Under the pieces are notes generated by a model, which ran no database searches, was not told the DNA's origin, and saw nothing but the letters and a program-made list of their open reading frames with translations. The translations under genes and the position numbers were made by a program. From JBPYFK01 sp051984675 (GTDB lineage: Bacteria; Actinomycetota; Actinomycetes; Mycobacteriales; Pseudonocardiaceae): DNA of 38,177 bases. Shown one piece after another: positions 23,820 through 31,422 of the stretch. The stretch's first letter is position 1, and each line of letters begins with the position of its first letter. Where the stretch lies: NCBI GenBank assembly GCA_051984675.1, contig JBPYFK010000104.1:1-38177 (forward strand), given 5' to 3'.

Positions 23820-23930
23820 ATGAGTCCTGACGATTATCGAAGTCCTGTCTCGGTCGTTGGCCTCGCGCTCGCTGCGCCGCTCAGTCGTGCCCGCCGCCGC
23901 GTTCCGGCTGATCTGCGGTCCTCGACTTGA
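23820..23930 (+). CDS. 36-residue leader ORF between the riboswitch and the transporter
   Basis: The ATG follows a very strong ribosome binding site (GAGGAGG, six-base spacing to the ATG from GGAGG). The peptide starts MSPDDYRSPVSVVGLALAAP and ends with an Arg-rich segment (LSRARRRVPADLRSST). The acidic/proline N-terminus resembles Mg2+-responsive leader peptides such as MgtL, whose translation is aborted at low Mg2+ through ribosome destabilisation. Its ribosome binding site can be sequestered by CACCTCC at 23762–23768, between it and the M-box. After its stop, about 260 bp of leader with no further gene lead to the transporter start. That it is translated and regulatory is inference. Confidence 0.6.
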   Translation: MSPDDYRSPVSVVGLALAAPLSRARRRVPADLRSST

Positions 23931-24190
23931 CGTGACGTGCAGGCGGGCGCATGTGAGACGGGAGTGTGCGCCATGCCCACCGTCTTGTCCGACACGTGCT
24001 GGTTAGAGGGGTGCCCGGGTCGGTAAGCTTGCGATCAATCCGCATCCCGCCCACGGTGATCAGGCAGTGACCTCCGCGCTGGCTGGCCGGCTACTGGCTC
24101 GTGATCGTCGATTGCCCCCTGCTGTGTCGGACTGACCCCAGCTGACGCCCTGCGTACCTCGGCGTGCGCCTGCGGGAAAGGACCACACCG

Positions 24191-26083
24191 ATGAGCACTG
24201 ACGACAGCACGCACGACAGCGGCAGCGTGCACAGCACCGATACCGACGCCGACAGCGACCACGTCATTGACAGTCGCGGCCGGGACGGCGGCGCCGGCAC
24301 GCGGAGCAGTAGGCCCACCCCAGCAGACGAGTGCGCGGCAGGATCGGGCGGAGAGGCTGCCATACGGGGCGAGGACACACCGCCGCCGAGCCCGGAGAAC
24401 GCGCCGCCGCCGAGCACACCCGCGACCCAACCACCCACGCCCGCTAGGCCGCCGGAAGCGCGTGCGCCGTCGGCTGTGCTGGACGAGGCACACGTTGGCG
24501 ATATCCGCGGTGCCCTGGGCACGATCCCCCACGGTGAGGAGGGGGCACCTCGTAGGCTGGGGGCAAGGGTGAAGACCCTGGTCGCGATCATCGGCCCGGG
24601 GTTGATCGTGATGGTCGGCGACAACGACGCGGGGGCGTTTAGCACCTACACCCAGGCGGGCCAGAACTACGGCACCCGTCTGTTGTGGACGCTGTTGCTG
24701 TTGATCCCGGTGCTGTATGTCAATCAGGAGATGGTGGTACGCCTGGGTGCCGTCACCGGTGTGGGGCATGCCCGGCTGATCCTGGAGCGTTTTGGGAAGT
24801 TCTGGGGCGCGTTCAGTGTTATTGACCTGTTCCTGCTCAACGCGCTGACGATCATCACCGAGTTCGTCGGGATTACCCTCGGCTTGTCATATCTCGGGTT
24901 ACCCAGAGTGCCGGGGGTGCTCTTGGCGGCGGTCGCCGTGGTGGCGGCGGCCAGCACCGGGTCATTCCGCCGGTTTGAGCAGGTCTGCCTGGCGCTGGTG
25001 GCCGGCAGCCTGCTGTTGATCCCGATCGTGGTCATGGCCCATCCGCCGCTGGGCCAGATGACCCACGACTTCTTCGTCCCCGGCATGCCGGCGAACTCCG
25101 AACTGTCCACGGTGTTGCTACTGATCATCGCGATCGTCGGCACTACGGTCGCCCCGTGGCAGCTGTTCTTCCAGCAGTCCTACATCATCGACAAGCGGAT
25201 CACACCCCGGTTCATCCAGTACGAGAAAGCCGACCTGTGGATCGGGATCGTGATCGTGGTCATCGGCGCCGCGGCGATGATGGCCTTCACGACCACGGCG
25301 TTTTCCGGTCACCCGGAGTTCGGGAACTTCACTGATGCCGGCGGGGTCGCCGATGGGCTGCACCGATATGTCAGCCCGGTGGCCGGGGTGCTGTTTGCGA
25401 TCGGGTTGATCGACGCGAGCATTATCGGTGCGTCCGCGGTTAGTCTGGCCACCGCATACGCCATCGGCGACGTGCTCGGTCTACGGCACTCGCTGCACCG
25501 CAGCCCCCGCGAAGCGAAGGGCTTCTACGCTGTCTTCGCCGGGTTGCTGGTTGCCTCCGCGGTCATCGTGGTGCTCCCGGGCAGCCCGCTTGGGCTGCTG
25601 ACCGAAGGCGTGCAGATCCTGGCCGGGGTGCTGCTGCCTTCAGCGACTGTGTTCCTGCTGTTGCTGTGCAACGACCGGGAGGTCCTCGGTCCATGGGTCA
25701 ACGGCCGCAAACTCAACATGTTCACCTCGGCCGTGATCGCCGTGCTGGTGATGCTCTCGATCATCCTCACCGCCAGCGTGGTGTATTCCACGATCACGAC
25801 CACGGCGATCCTGGTCATCTTCGGCACGGGCACCGCCTTGGCGATCTTGAGCGGAGTGTTCCTCAGCATCTACCGGCGGCTGCGCCCGCAGGCGGCCGAA
25901 ACCAAGGCCACCGCCTACGACCGCGATCTGCGCCCCACCTGGCGCATGCCCCCGCTGGCCCTGCTGTCCCGCCCCAAGCTGAGTATGGGACGACGGCTGG
26001 GACTGATGGTGTTGCGTGCCTACCTCGTCCTGGCCGTCGGCATCGTCGTCGTCCGCCTCGTTCAGCTGGCTGTCGGTACGTGA
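24191..26083 (+). CDS. NRAMP-related (SLC11-like) transporter, probably for Mg2+
   Basis: 630 residues. ATG 24191 follows AAAGGACC; an upstream in-frame ATG at 24164 is less likely. The first ~120 residues are acidic then Pro-rich (STDTDADSDH; EDTPPPSPENAPPPSTP) and predicted disordered. About eleven helices follow. The TM1 metal motif DPGN of Mn/Fe NRAMPs is DAGA here (MVGDNDAGAF, residues 142–150). The TM6 MPH motif is APW (GTTVAPWQLFFQQS, 317–330), so the metal-selecting Met and His are absent. This matches the NRAMP-related Mg2+ transporter idea (NRMT). The M-box upstream and MgtE_N–CBS gene downstream support Mg2+ as substrate. The next gene starts 142 bp away on the same strand. Confidence 0.88.
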   Translation: MSTDDSTHDSGSVHSTDTDADSDHVIDSRGRDGGAGTRSSRPTPADECAAGSGGEAAIRGEDTPPPSPENAPPPSTPATQPPTPARPPEARAPSAVLDEAHVGDIRGALGTIPHGEEGAPRRLGARVKTLVAIIGPGLIVMVGDNDAGAFSTYTQAGQNYGTRLLWTLLLLIPVLYVNQEMVVRLGAVTGVGHARLILERFGKFWGAFSVIDLFLLNALTIITEFVGITLGLSYLGLPRVPGVLLAAVAVVAAASTGSFRRFEQVCLALVAGSLLLIPIVVMAHPPLGQMTHDFFVPGMPANSELSTVLLLIIAIVGTTVAPWQLFFQQSYIIDKRITPRFIQYEKADLWIGIVIVVIGAAAMMAFTTTAFSGHPEFGNFTDAGGVADGLHRYVSPVAGVLFAIGLIDASIIGASAVSLATAYAIGDVLGLRHSLHRSPREAKGFYAVFAGLLVASAVIVVLPGSPLGLLTEGVQILAGVLLPSATVFLLLLCNDREVLGPWVNGRKLNMFTSAVIAVLVMLSIILTASVVYSTITTTAILVIFGTGTALAILSGVFLSIYRRLRPQAAETKATAYDRDLRPTWRMPPLALLSRPKLSMGRRLGLMVLRAYLVLAVGIVVVRLVQLAVGT

Positions 26084-26225
26084 TGTCGGGCCACCCGAAC
26101 AAGCACGTGGACGTGCCGGGGATCTCGCCGTGCAGGCCGCCAACACGCCAGGATGGTCATGACCTCGTCCCGGAATGCGCCCGCACGCTGATGCTCGGGA
26201 CAGGCCACAGGAAGGGAGACTGATC

Positions 26226-27626
26226 ATGGTCCCCACCCACGGCAACAGCCCTGACATTCCGGTCGCCGGTCGGCAGACCGCACCACTCGGACGGACGCTG
26301 TCGTTGACCGCGCTGCTCAAACGCGCGGTGCTCGGCGCCAAGGGGCGACGGCTCGGGCACGTGTCGGATGTGATTGTCCGCCTACGGGAAGGCGGGTATC
26401 CCCTGGTCACGGGCATCGTCGCGGACGTCGGCGGGCGTGGCGTGTTTGTCCCTTCCGAGGCGATCACTGACTGGCACACCGAAGAGATCCAGCTGGCCAC
26501 CTCCAGGCTTGACCTGCGGGAGTTCGAACGCCGTTCCGGTGAGGTGCTGCTCTCAGCCGACATCCTCGACCACCGGCTCATTGACCTCCCCCACAGCCGC
26601 CTGGTGCGCGCCTACGACCTGCAACTCGCCAGCACCGAATCGGGGTGGGTGCTCTCCGGGGTTGATATCACTAGCTGGTGGCACCGATTGCTGCGCTGGC
26701 TCACTGGTGAGGGCAGCCCCGATCAGAAGCAGGAGCGAACCGGCTACCGGGACTGGAAGACGTTCGAAGCGCTCATCGGCCACCAGCCCTCAGCGCTGGC
26801 TCGCCACCCGATCGCGCGGCTGCGGCGGCTGAAGCCGCCTCAGATCGCGGACCTGCTCGAAGAAGCCTCCCCGGAGGAACAGACCGAGCTTCTCGACCAG
26901 GTCCACACTGACCCGGAACTGGAAGCCGACGTCTTCGAGGAACTCAACGATGGCCAGCAGTCCCGCTTGCTGCGTGATCGCAGCGACACCGAGATCGCGG
27001 GTGTACTGGCGCGGATGAAGACGGATGACGCCGCCGACGCCCTGTTTGATCTTCCACAGGAACGCCGTCAACCGGTGCTCGAACTGTTGCCACCCGCACA
27101 ACGGGCCAAGGTCCGCACGCTGCTGGGCTACAACCCGACCACCGCGGGCGGGCTGATGACCACGGACTACCTCACCGTGCCACCGGACACTACTGCCGAG
27201 CAGGTCCTGGACTACGCGCGGATCGCCTACACCCTGCCACCCGAAACACTGACCACCATCTACACAGTGGACGGCGAGCATTACTTGCGGGGCGCGGCCA
27301 CCCTCATCGCCGTGCTCCAGACCGATCCCACCACGCCGGTCTCCGAGTTCGCCGACACCAATCCTGTCCGGGTCACTCCAGCCGCTGACCTCAACACGGT
27401 TGCCCTACTGATGACCGACTACAACCTCATGAACCTGCCTGTGGTCAACGACCAGGACCAGCTCATCGGCGTGATCACTGTGGACGACACCCTGGACGCC
27501 ACCGTGCCCGACAACTGGCGCCGCCGTGAACCCGAACCCCGCCACGAGGCCGCCGACAACACGGCCAACCCAACGCAACGTGCCACGCCCCCACGGGGAC
27601 GGCATCCGAACGGACACCATCGTTGA
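26226..27626 (+). CDS. Soluble PRC-barrel/MgtE_N/CBS protein
   Basis: 466 residues from ATG 26226, with GGAAGGGAG upstream. Order: PRC-barrel-like region (about 20–110: LKRAVLGAKGRRLGHVSDVI, GIVADVGGRGVFVPSEAITD), a second barrel-like segment, an MgtE N-terminal superhelical domain (about 205–300: LRRLKPPQIADLLEEASPEE, QVHTDPELEADVFEELNDGQ, MKTDDAADALFDLPQERRQP), and two CBS motifs (about 315–440: AGGLMTTDYLTVPPDTTAEQ, VGVITVDDTLDA-type end). The membrane channel domain of MgtE is absent. In MgtE these domains sense cytosolic Mg2+ and close the pore. Here they probably act as a detached sensor for the NRAMP-like transporter encoded just upstream. Confidence 0.9.
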   Translation: MVPTHGNSPDIPVAGRQTAPLGRTLSLTALLKRAVLGAKGRRLGHVSDVIVRLREGGYPLVTGIVADVGGRGVFVPSEAITDWHTEEIQLATSRLDLREFERRSGEVLLSADILDHRLIDLPHSRLVRAYDLQLASTESGWVLSGVDITSWWHRLLRWLTGEGSPDQKQERTGYRDWKTFEALIGHQPSALARHPIARLRRLKPPQIADLLEEASPEEQTELLDQVHTDPELEADVFEELNDGQQSRLLRDRSDTEIAGVLARMKTDDAADALFDLPQERRQPVLELLPPAQRAKVRTLLGYNPTTAGGLMTTDYLTVPPDTTAEQVLDYARIAYTLPPETLTTIYTVDGEHYLRGAATLIAVLQTDPTTPVSEFADTNPVRVTPAADLNTVALLMTDYNLMNLPVVNDQDQLIGVITVDDTLDATVPDNWRRREPEPRHEAADNTANPTQRATPPRGRHPNGHHR

Positions 27627-27875
27627 ACTATCGGCTGCGACCGGCCCTGTAGTGGGCTCTACGGACAATGCGCGAAACACAGCACCCCCGCCGCTACTTC
27701 GACCCCTAGACTTGGTGCCCCTCGCGTGTGGCTACCCCGGCTGGGCGGGACTTTGTACCTTCGCGAAACATCTGTTTGGCCATCACACTCTGTAGTGAAG
27801 GTGTAGACAGGGTCGGATGCGTTCAACCTGGACCCGTCTGGCGTGCCCGATCCGCCCGCGAGGCGGGTGGTTGTG

Positions 27876-28601
27876 ATGGTTGATCGCATTCGGCTGGCGC
27901 AGGCTCTGGCCGCGATCGTCTCGGACGGGCCCGCGCCAGAGGATTGGCCCGCGCGGCTGTGCCGAGAGTGTGTGACGGCGCTGCCCGTGGACGGGGTGGG
28001 GTTGTCGTTGATGACCAGCGAGCCCGGCGGCCGCATGCTGCTCGGGGCCACGGATGAGGTCGGCTTCCAGATCGAGGAACTGCAGTTCAGTCTGGGAGAA
28101 GGTCCGTGTGTGACCGCGTTTAGCCAGGCACGCCCGGTGTTGGTCCCCGATGTGACCACACGGGAGGCACGGGCGCAGTGGCCCGTGTTCGCCGACGAGG
28201 TCGCCGCCCTCGACGTGCGGGGGCTGTTCGCGTTTCCGCTGCAGGTCGGTGCGATCGGCATCGGTGTGCTGGACTGCCATCGCCGGAGGGCTGGAGAACT
28301 CGCCGAACTCGCCGACGCGTTGGCCGTGGCCACGGCGGTGACCACCGTGCTGCTGGATTACCAGCTCCGCGCCCTGTCCCCGGGGCAGACTCGTCCGGAG
28401 CTGGCCGATGTGTCCTGGCGGGATCACGCCGCCGTGCACCAGGCCACCGGCATGCTCGCCTCCCAGCTGGAGCTGCCGACCGCGGCGGCGCTGGCACGGC
28501 TGCGTGCGTATGCCTTCCGGCAGGGGCGACCGGTACATGAGGTCGCCGTCGAGGTGCTGGCCCGCCGCGTGCGTGTCCCTCACGAGGACGACACCCTATG
28601 A
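27876..28601 (+). CDS. GAF–ANTAR regulator
   Basis: 241 residues from ATG 27876; an ATG at 27843 is in frame but lacks support. The GAF domain (about 30–165) shows VDGVGLSLMTSEPGGRMLLG, LQFSLGEGPCVTAFSQARPV and LFAFPLQVGAIGIGVLDCHR. The C-terminal ANTAR (about 185–235) is HQATGMLASQLELPTAAALA then LRAYAFRQGRPVHEVAVEVL, the common actinobacterial variant with HQATG. First of three same-strand GAF–ANTAR genes; the next starts 41 bp later, so an operon is likely. Confidence 0.92.
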   Translation: MVDRIRLAQALAAIVSDGPAPEDWPARLCRECVTALPVDGVGLSLMTSEPGGRMLLGATDEVGFQIEELQFSLGEGPCVTAFSQARPVLVPDVTTREARAQWPVFADEVAALDVRGLFAFPLQVGAIGIGVLDCHRRRAGELAELADALAVATAVTTVLLDYQLRALSPGQTRPELADVSWRDHAAVHQATGMLASQLELPTAAALARLRAYAFRQGRPVHEVAVEVLARRVRVPHEDDTL

Positions 28602-28641
28602 CCGGTGTGGCGGCGAGGCCGCCGCACGTTCGAGGAGTCTG

Positions 28642-29427
28642 ATGATGATGGCGCGCTCAGCCGAACACGAACCCGCTGTGACCGCGGCGTTCGTGGAGCT
28701 GGCCGACAGTTTGGTCAACGACTTCGACGTGTTGGATCTGCTTCACACCCTGGCCGGGCACTGTGTGGCGCTGCTGGATGTCGCCGCCGCGGGGCTGCTG
28801 CTCACCGACGAGTCCGGGCACCTGCGGCTGTTGGCCTCCTCCAACGAGCAGGCGCACCTTGTCGAGCTGTTCCAAATCGAAACCCAACACGCGAGCCCGT
28901 GCACCGACTGCTTCCACACCGCAGCGCCGGTGACCGCGGTAGATCTGGCGCAGCACGCCGCCACGTGGCCTGACTTCGCCGCCGAAGCCCAACGGCAGGG
29001 CTTCCACACCGTGCACGCGCTGCCGATGCGGCTGCGTACGGAGGCCATCGGCGCGCTGAACCTCTTCCGCATCGAACCGACCGCGCTGGACACCCACGGG
29101 CTGACCTTGGGCCAAGCCCTGGCGGACGTGGCCACCATCGCGATCCTGCAACACCGGGCCATCGCCCGCCGCGATGTCCTCATCGAGCAGTTGCAAGGCG
29201 CGCTGAACAGTCGCGTGGCGATCGAGCAGGCCAAAGGCGTGCTCGCCGACCGCGGCCGGCTGGCCGTGGACACCGCCTTCGGCGTGCTACGCGGCTACGC
29301 TCGCGCGCACCACCTGCGGCTCTCATCCCTGGCCTGGGATGTCGTCACCGACTACCGCCGTGCCGCGGACCTGCTGCGCTGGTCCGAACAAGTTCCCCCC
29401 GACACTCGTGAGCAATCACCACCGTGA
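28642..29427 (+). CDS. GAF–ANTAR regulator with a CxxC in the sensor
   Basis: About 261 residues. Three consecutive ATGs (28642, 28645, 28648) follow GAGGAG; 28645 has the best spacing, and 28642 is given as the outer limit. The GAF domain has LLDVAAAGLLLTDESGHLRL, the paired-Cys ASPCTDCFHTAAPVTAVDL and HALPMRLRTEAIGALNLFRI. The ANTAR domain is canonical (LNSRVAIEQAKGVLADRGRL, FGVLRGYARAHHLRLSSLAW). Its stop overlaps the next start by four bases (GTGA). It is close in sequence to the gene at 16058, so a recent duplication is likely. Confidence 0.93.
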   Translation: MMMARSAEHEPAVTAAFVELADSLVNDFDVLDLLHTLAGHCVALLDVAAAGLLLTDESGHLRLLASSNEQAHLVELFQIETQHASPCTDCFHTAAPVTAVDLAQHAATWPDFAAEAQRQGFHTVHALPMRLRTEAIGALNLFRIEPTALDTHGLTLGQALADVATIAILQHRAIARRDVLIEQLQGALNSRVAIEQAKGVLADRGRLAVDTAFGVLRGYARAHHLRLSSLAWDVVTDYRRAADLLRWSEQVPPDTREQSPP

Positions 29428-30191
29428 CCACACCGCCCGCCCCTGACTCCCCGGACCGTCCCCTCGTGCAGGCCCTGGCCCGGGCCACCGGGATGTTGGT
29501 CGACGACTTCGACACACTCGAATCCCTGCATGACCTCGCCACGGACACCGCCCCGCTCCTGGAGGTGTCCGTGGCCGCCATCATGCTGGCCTCTCCTTCC
29601 AGGGCCCTGTTCCTCGTCGCCTGCTCGGACGAGCACGCCGACACACTCGGATTGCTGCGCCTGGAGATCTACCAACACGGACCCTGCGTGCAGTGCCTGA
29701 ACACCGGACACGTCACCTCAGCGACCTTGCGCACCCCAGCCGCTGGATGGCCCAGCTTCTCCACCGCAGCCCTCGCCTTGGGATTCCGTGCCGCCCATGC
29801 GATCCCCATGCGACTGAACACCCAGACCATGGGCGTGCTCACCCTCCTCGATACCCAGGCCCGCCCACTGACCACCCGTGACCTGGCGCTCGCTGGACTG
29901 CAGGCGGACCTCGCCGTGATCAGCCTGTACCAGCAGCACTGCCTGACCCAACACGGCTACCTCACCGAACAGCTCCACATCGCCCTCAACAACCGGATCA
30001 CCCTCCACCAGGCCCAAGGCATCCTCGCGGAGAAAGGAAACCTCCCGATCCAGGACACGTTGACCGTCCTGCGCGCCTACGCGTGCACCCACCACCTGCG
30101 GCTCACCGAACTCGCTGGCCGCATCACCGCCGACCCCCATCACGCCCACGATGTCCTCGCGAGCAACCCCAGCGACCCATGCCAAGCGTGA
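29424..30191 (+). CDS. GAF–ANTAR regulator
   Basis: 255 residues from GTG 29424, four-base overlap with the previous gene, so the two are coupled. The GAF domain includes LLEVSVAAIMLASPSRALFL, the CxxC-type YQHGPCVQCLNTGHVTSATL and HAIPMRLNTQTMGVLTLLDT. The ANTAR is more diverged (LNNRITLHQAQGILAEKGNL, VLRAYACTHHLRLTELAGRI), with HQAQG where the two previous members carry EQAKG or HQATG. Third and last of the tandem set. Confidence 0.92.
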   Translation: MTTPPAPDSPDRPLVQALARATGMLVDDFDTLESLHDLATDTAPLLEVSVAAIMLASPSRALFLVACSDEHADTLGLLRLEIYQHGPCVQCLNTGHVTSATLRTPAAGWPSFSTAALALGFRAAHAIPMRLNTQTMGVLTLLDTQARPLTTRDLALAGLQADLAVISLYQQHCLTQHGYLTEQLHIALNNRITLHQAQGILAEKGNLPIQDTLTVLRAYACTHHLRLTELAGRITADPHHAHDVLASNPSDPCQA

Positions 30192-30307
30192 TACCCACCC
30201 CCGCTCACGGACGGCTGCCGCCGTGGCGGACCTCGGGCCCAGGCCCTTTGGCCGGCTCGGCGAAGGCAAGTCCCTGGCTACGCTTAGAGCACGCGAAAGG
30301 GGCAGCC

Positions 30308-30514
30308 ATGACGGAATCCCCTACCGACGCCTTGATCGACGCGTTGCGGCACCTCATCCAAGAGACCTCGCGAGACGATCTCGACGCAGCCGAATCCGAG
30401 ATGCAAGCCCTCGTGCGCCAATACGGCAGCAGCACTGTCGGCGCCGCGTTGCGAGCCGTGTGGAACGAGCAACACGATCCGACACCACCTCACCGGCCCA
30501 CCCCGCGCCCGTAA
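30308..30514 (+). CDS. Small hypothetical protein
   Basis: 68 residues, ATG 30308 preceded by AAAGGGG. Mostly helical and acidic (MTESPTDALIDALRHLIQET, SRDDLDAAESEMQALVRQYG), ending in a Pro/His-rich tail. No family recognised. It follows the GAF–ANTAR set by 116 bp on the same strand and may be part of that transcription unit. Confidence 0.5.
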   Translation: MTESPTDALIDALRHLIQETSRDDLDAAESEMQALVRQYGSSTVGAALRAVWNEQHDPTPPHRPTPRP

Positions 30515-30852
30515 GTAAGCCGCCCTCCGACGAACGCGCGGCATTGAGCCTGGCCGGCGATCAAGTCACTGCGTCGGCACACCCGCCAGGCCCGTAAGCC
30601 GACCGAACACCGGCACTCCACAAATGTCAGGCGTATCTCCTGTGCGCGGCCCACGGAGACTCGAGCTTCTTCCCGGAGCCTCTTGCTGGTCTTGGTGGTT
30701 TCCCGTGAGACGTGGATCGCCTGCCGCACACGCTGGCGCGTAGACACCGCATCATCGTGCGGGACGACGTTCGGCGCGATCTCGACGACGTGCGCCTGTC
30801 CGAAGAGTCCTTGTTTCTCCTCTTCTTGTGCGCGCTCTTCCTCTGCGTTCAC
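30490..30852 (-). CDS. Possible charged helical protein (tentative)
   Basis: A 120-residue frame from GTG 30852 (VNAEEERAQEEEKQGLFGQA) with helix-forming, Arg/Glu-rich sequence (STRQRVRQAIHVSRETTKTS, KRLREEARVSVGRAQEIRLT). It resembles the charged coiled-coil gene at 31423 in composition, and both lie in the gene-poor stretch. The last ~35 residues are Arg-rich and less convincing, and the end overlaps the gene at 30308 by 25 bp. The start is a guess, with no clear ribosome binding site. It may be a decayed gene. Confidence 0.35.
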   Translation of the reverse strand: MNAEEERAQEEEKQGLFGQAHVVEIAPNVVPHDDAVSTRQRVRQAIHVSRETTKTSKRLREEARVSVGRAQEIRLTFVECRCSVGLRAWRVCRRSDLIAGQAQCRAFVGGRLTYGRGVGR

Positions 30853-31029
30853 TTCGCGCTGCTCACGACGTGCCTGCTCGTCCCCGGTTGTGCCCTGGCT
30901 GGGCCTCCATGTCCTTAGGCTGCGCCCGGCGGCTGGGACGTGGCAAGCAAGAAGCTGGACGGGTGGTGCTTCCGACGTTTCGCTCGGTTTGAGCGTGGCC
31001 GGGATGGGTTTGGGACGTCCAAAGAGCTC

Positions 31030-31095
31030 CCTGGTCCTGCCTGGAGCGGCCTGAGGGAGTCGAACCCTTACCCTTGACCTCCGCATTACCAGGTT
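31030..31095 (-). repeat. tRNA-3'-half-like att scar, copy A
   Basis: On the minus strand this reads like the anticodon loop to 3' end of a tRNA-Thr (CTGGTAA loop, then GGAGGTCAAGGG, GGTTCGACTCCC and GGCCGCTCCA), but no pairing 5' half exists, so it is not a tRNA gene. It matches copy B at 32303–32362 over about 60 bp, including 14 bp beyond the tRNA end. A six-base insertion relative to B interrupts the T arm. This is the form of an attachment-site remnant of a tRNA-targeting integrative element. Confidence 0.65.
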
Positions 31096-31186
31096 GTCCC
31101 CTGGCTGTTTGTCGTCGTTCCGCCGCGTACCAAACCATGGCTGACCTGCACCGTTGTACTGATCTACATGGGGCGGTACGGACTGG

Positions 31187-31210
31187 AACTGCAACCCGAA
31201 CTGCAACCCG
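31187..31210. repeat. Tandem 12-bp direct repeat near att scar A
   Basis: AACTGCAACCCG occurs twice back to back, about 90 bp from scar A. Short tandem repeats of this kind beside an att core resemble integrase arm-type sites. Confidence 0.5.
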
Positions 31211-31422
31211 GTCATCCACTATGGACAGTTATCGCCGTCGATGCCCGCCATGCCGGGGACCAACCTCCGAGAGGCGGGAGGAGACGGGACCTTCTCGATG
31301 CGAACTGTCGACATGGAGGTCGTTATTGGTCGCGATCGAGGTCAGAAAGGGTGTTGCTGTACTTCGCTGCTGTACGCCCGGATGTTCTCCAGGATTTCGG
31401 GTTCCGGTAGTTCTGATGGCGA

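Noticed and set aside
31030..31095. A complete tRNA-Thr gene
   Set aside because: The anticodon loop, T arm and 3' acceptor are visible, but the sequence 5' of the loop does not pair and no D arm exists; the T arm also has a six-base insertion.
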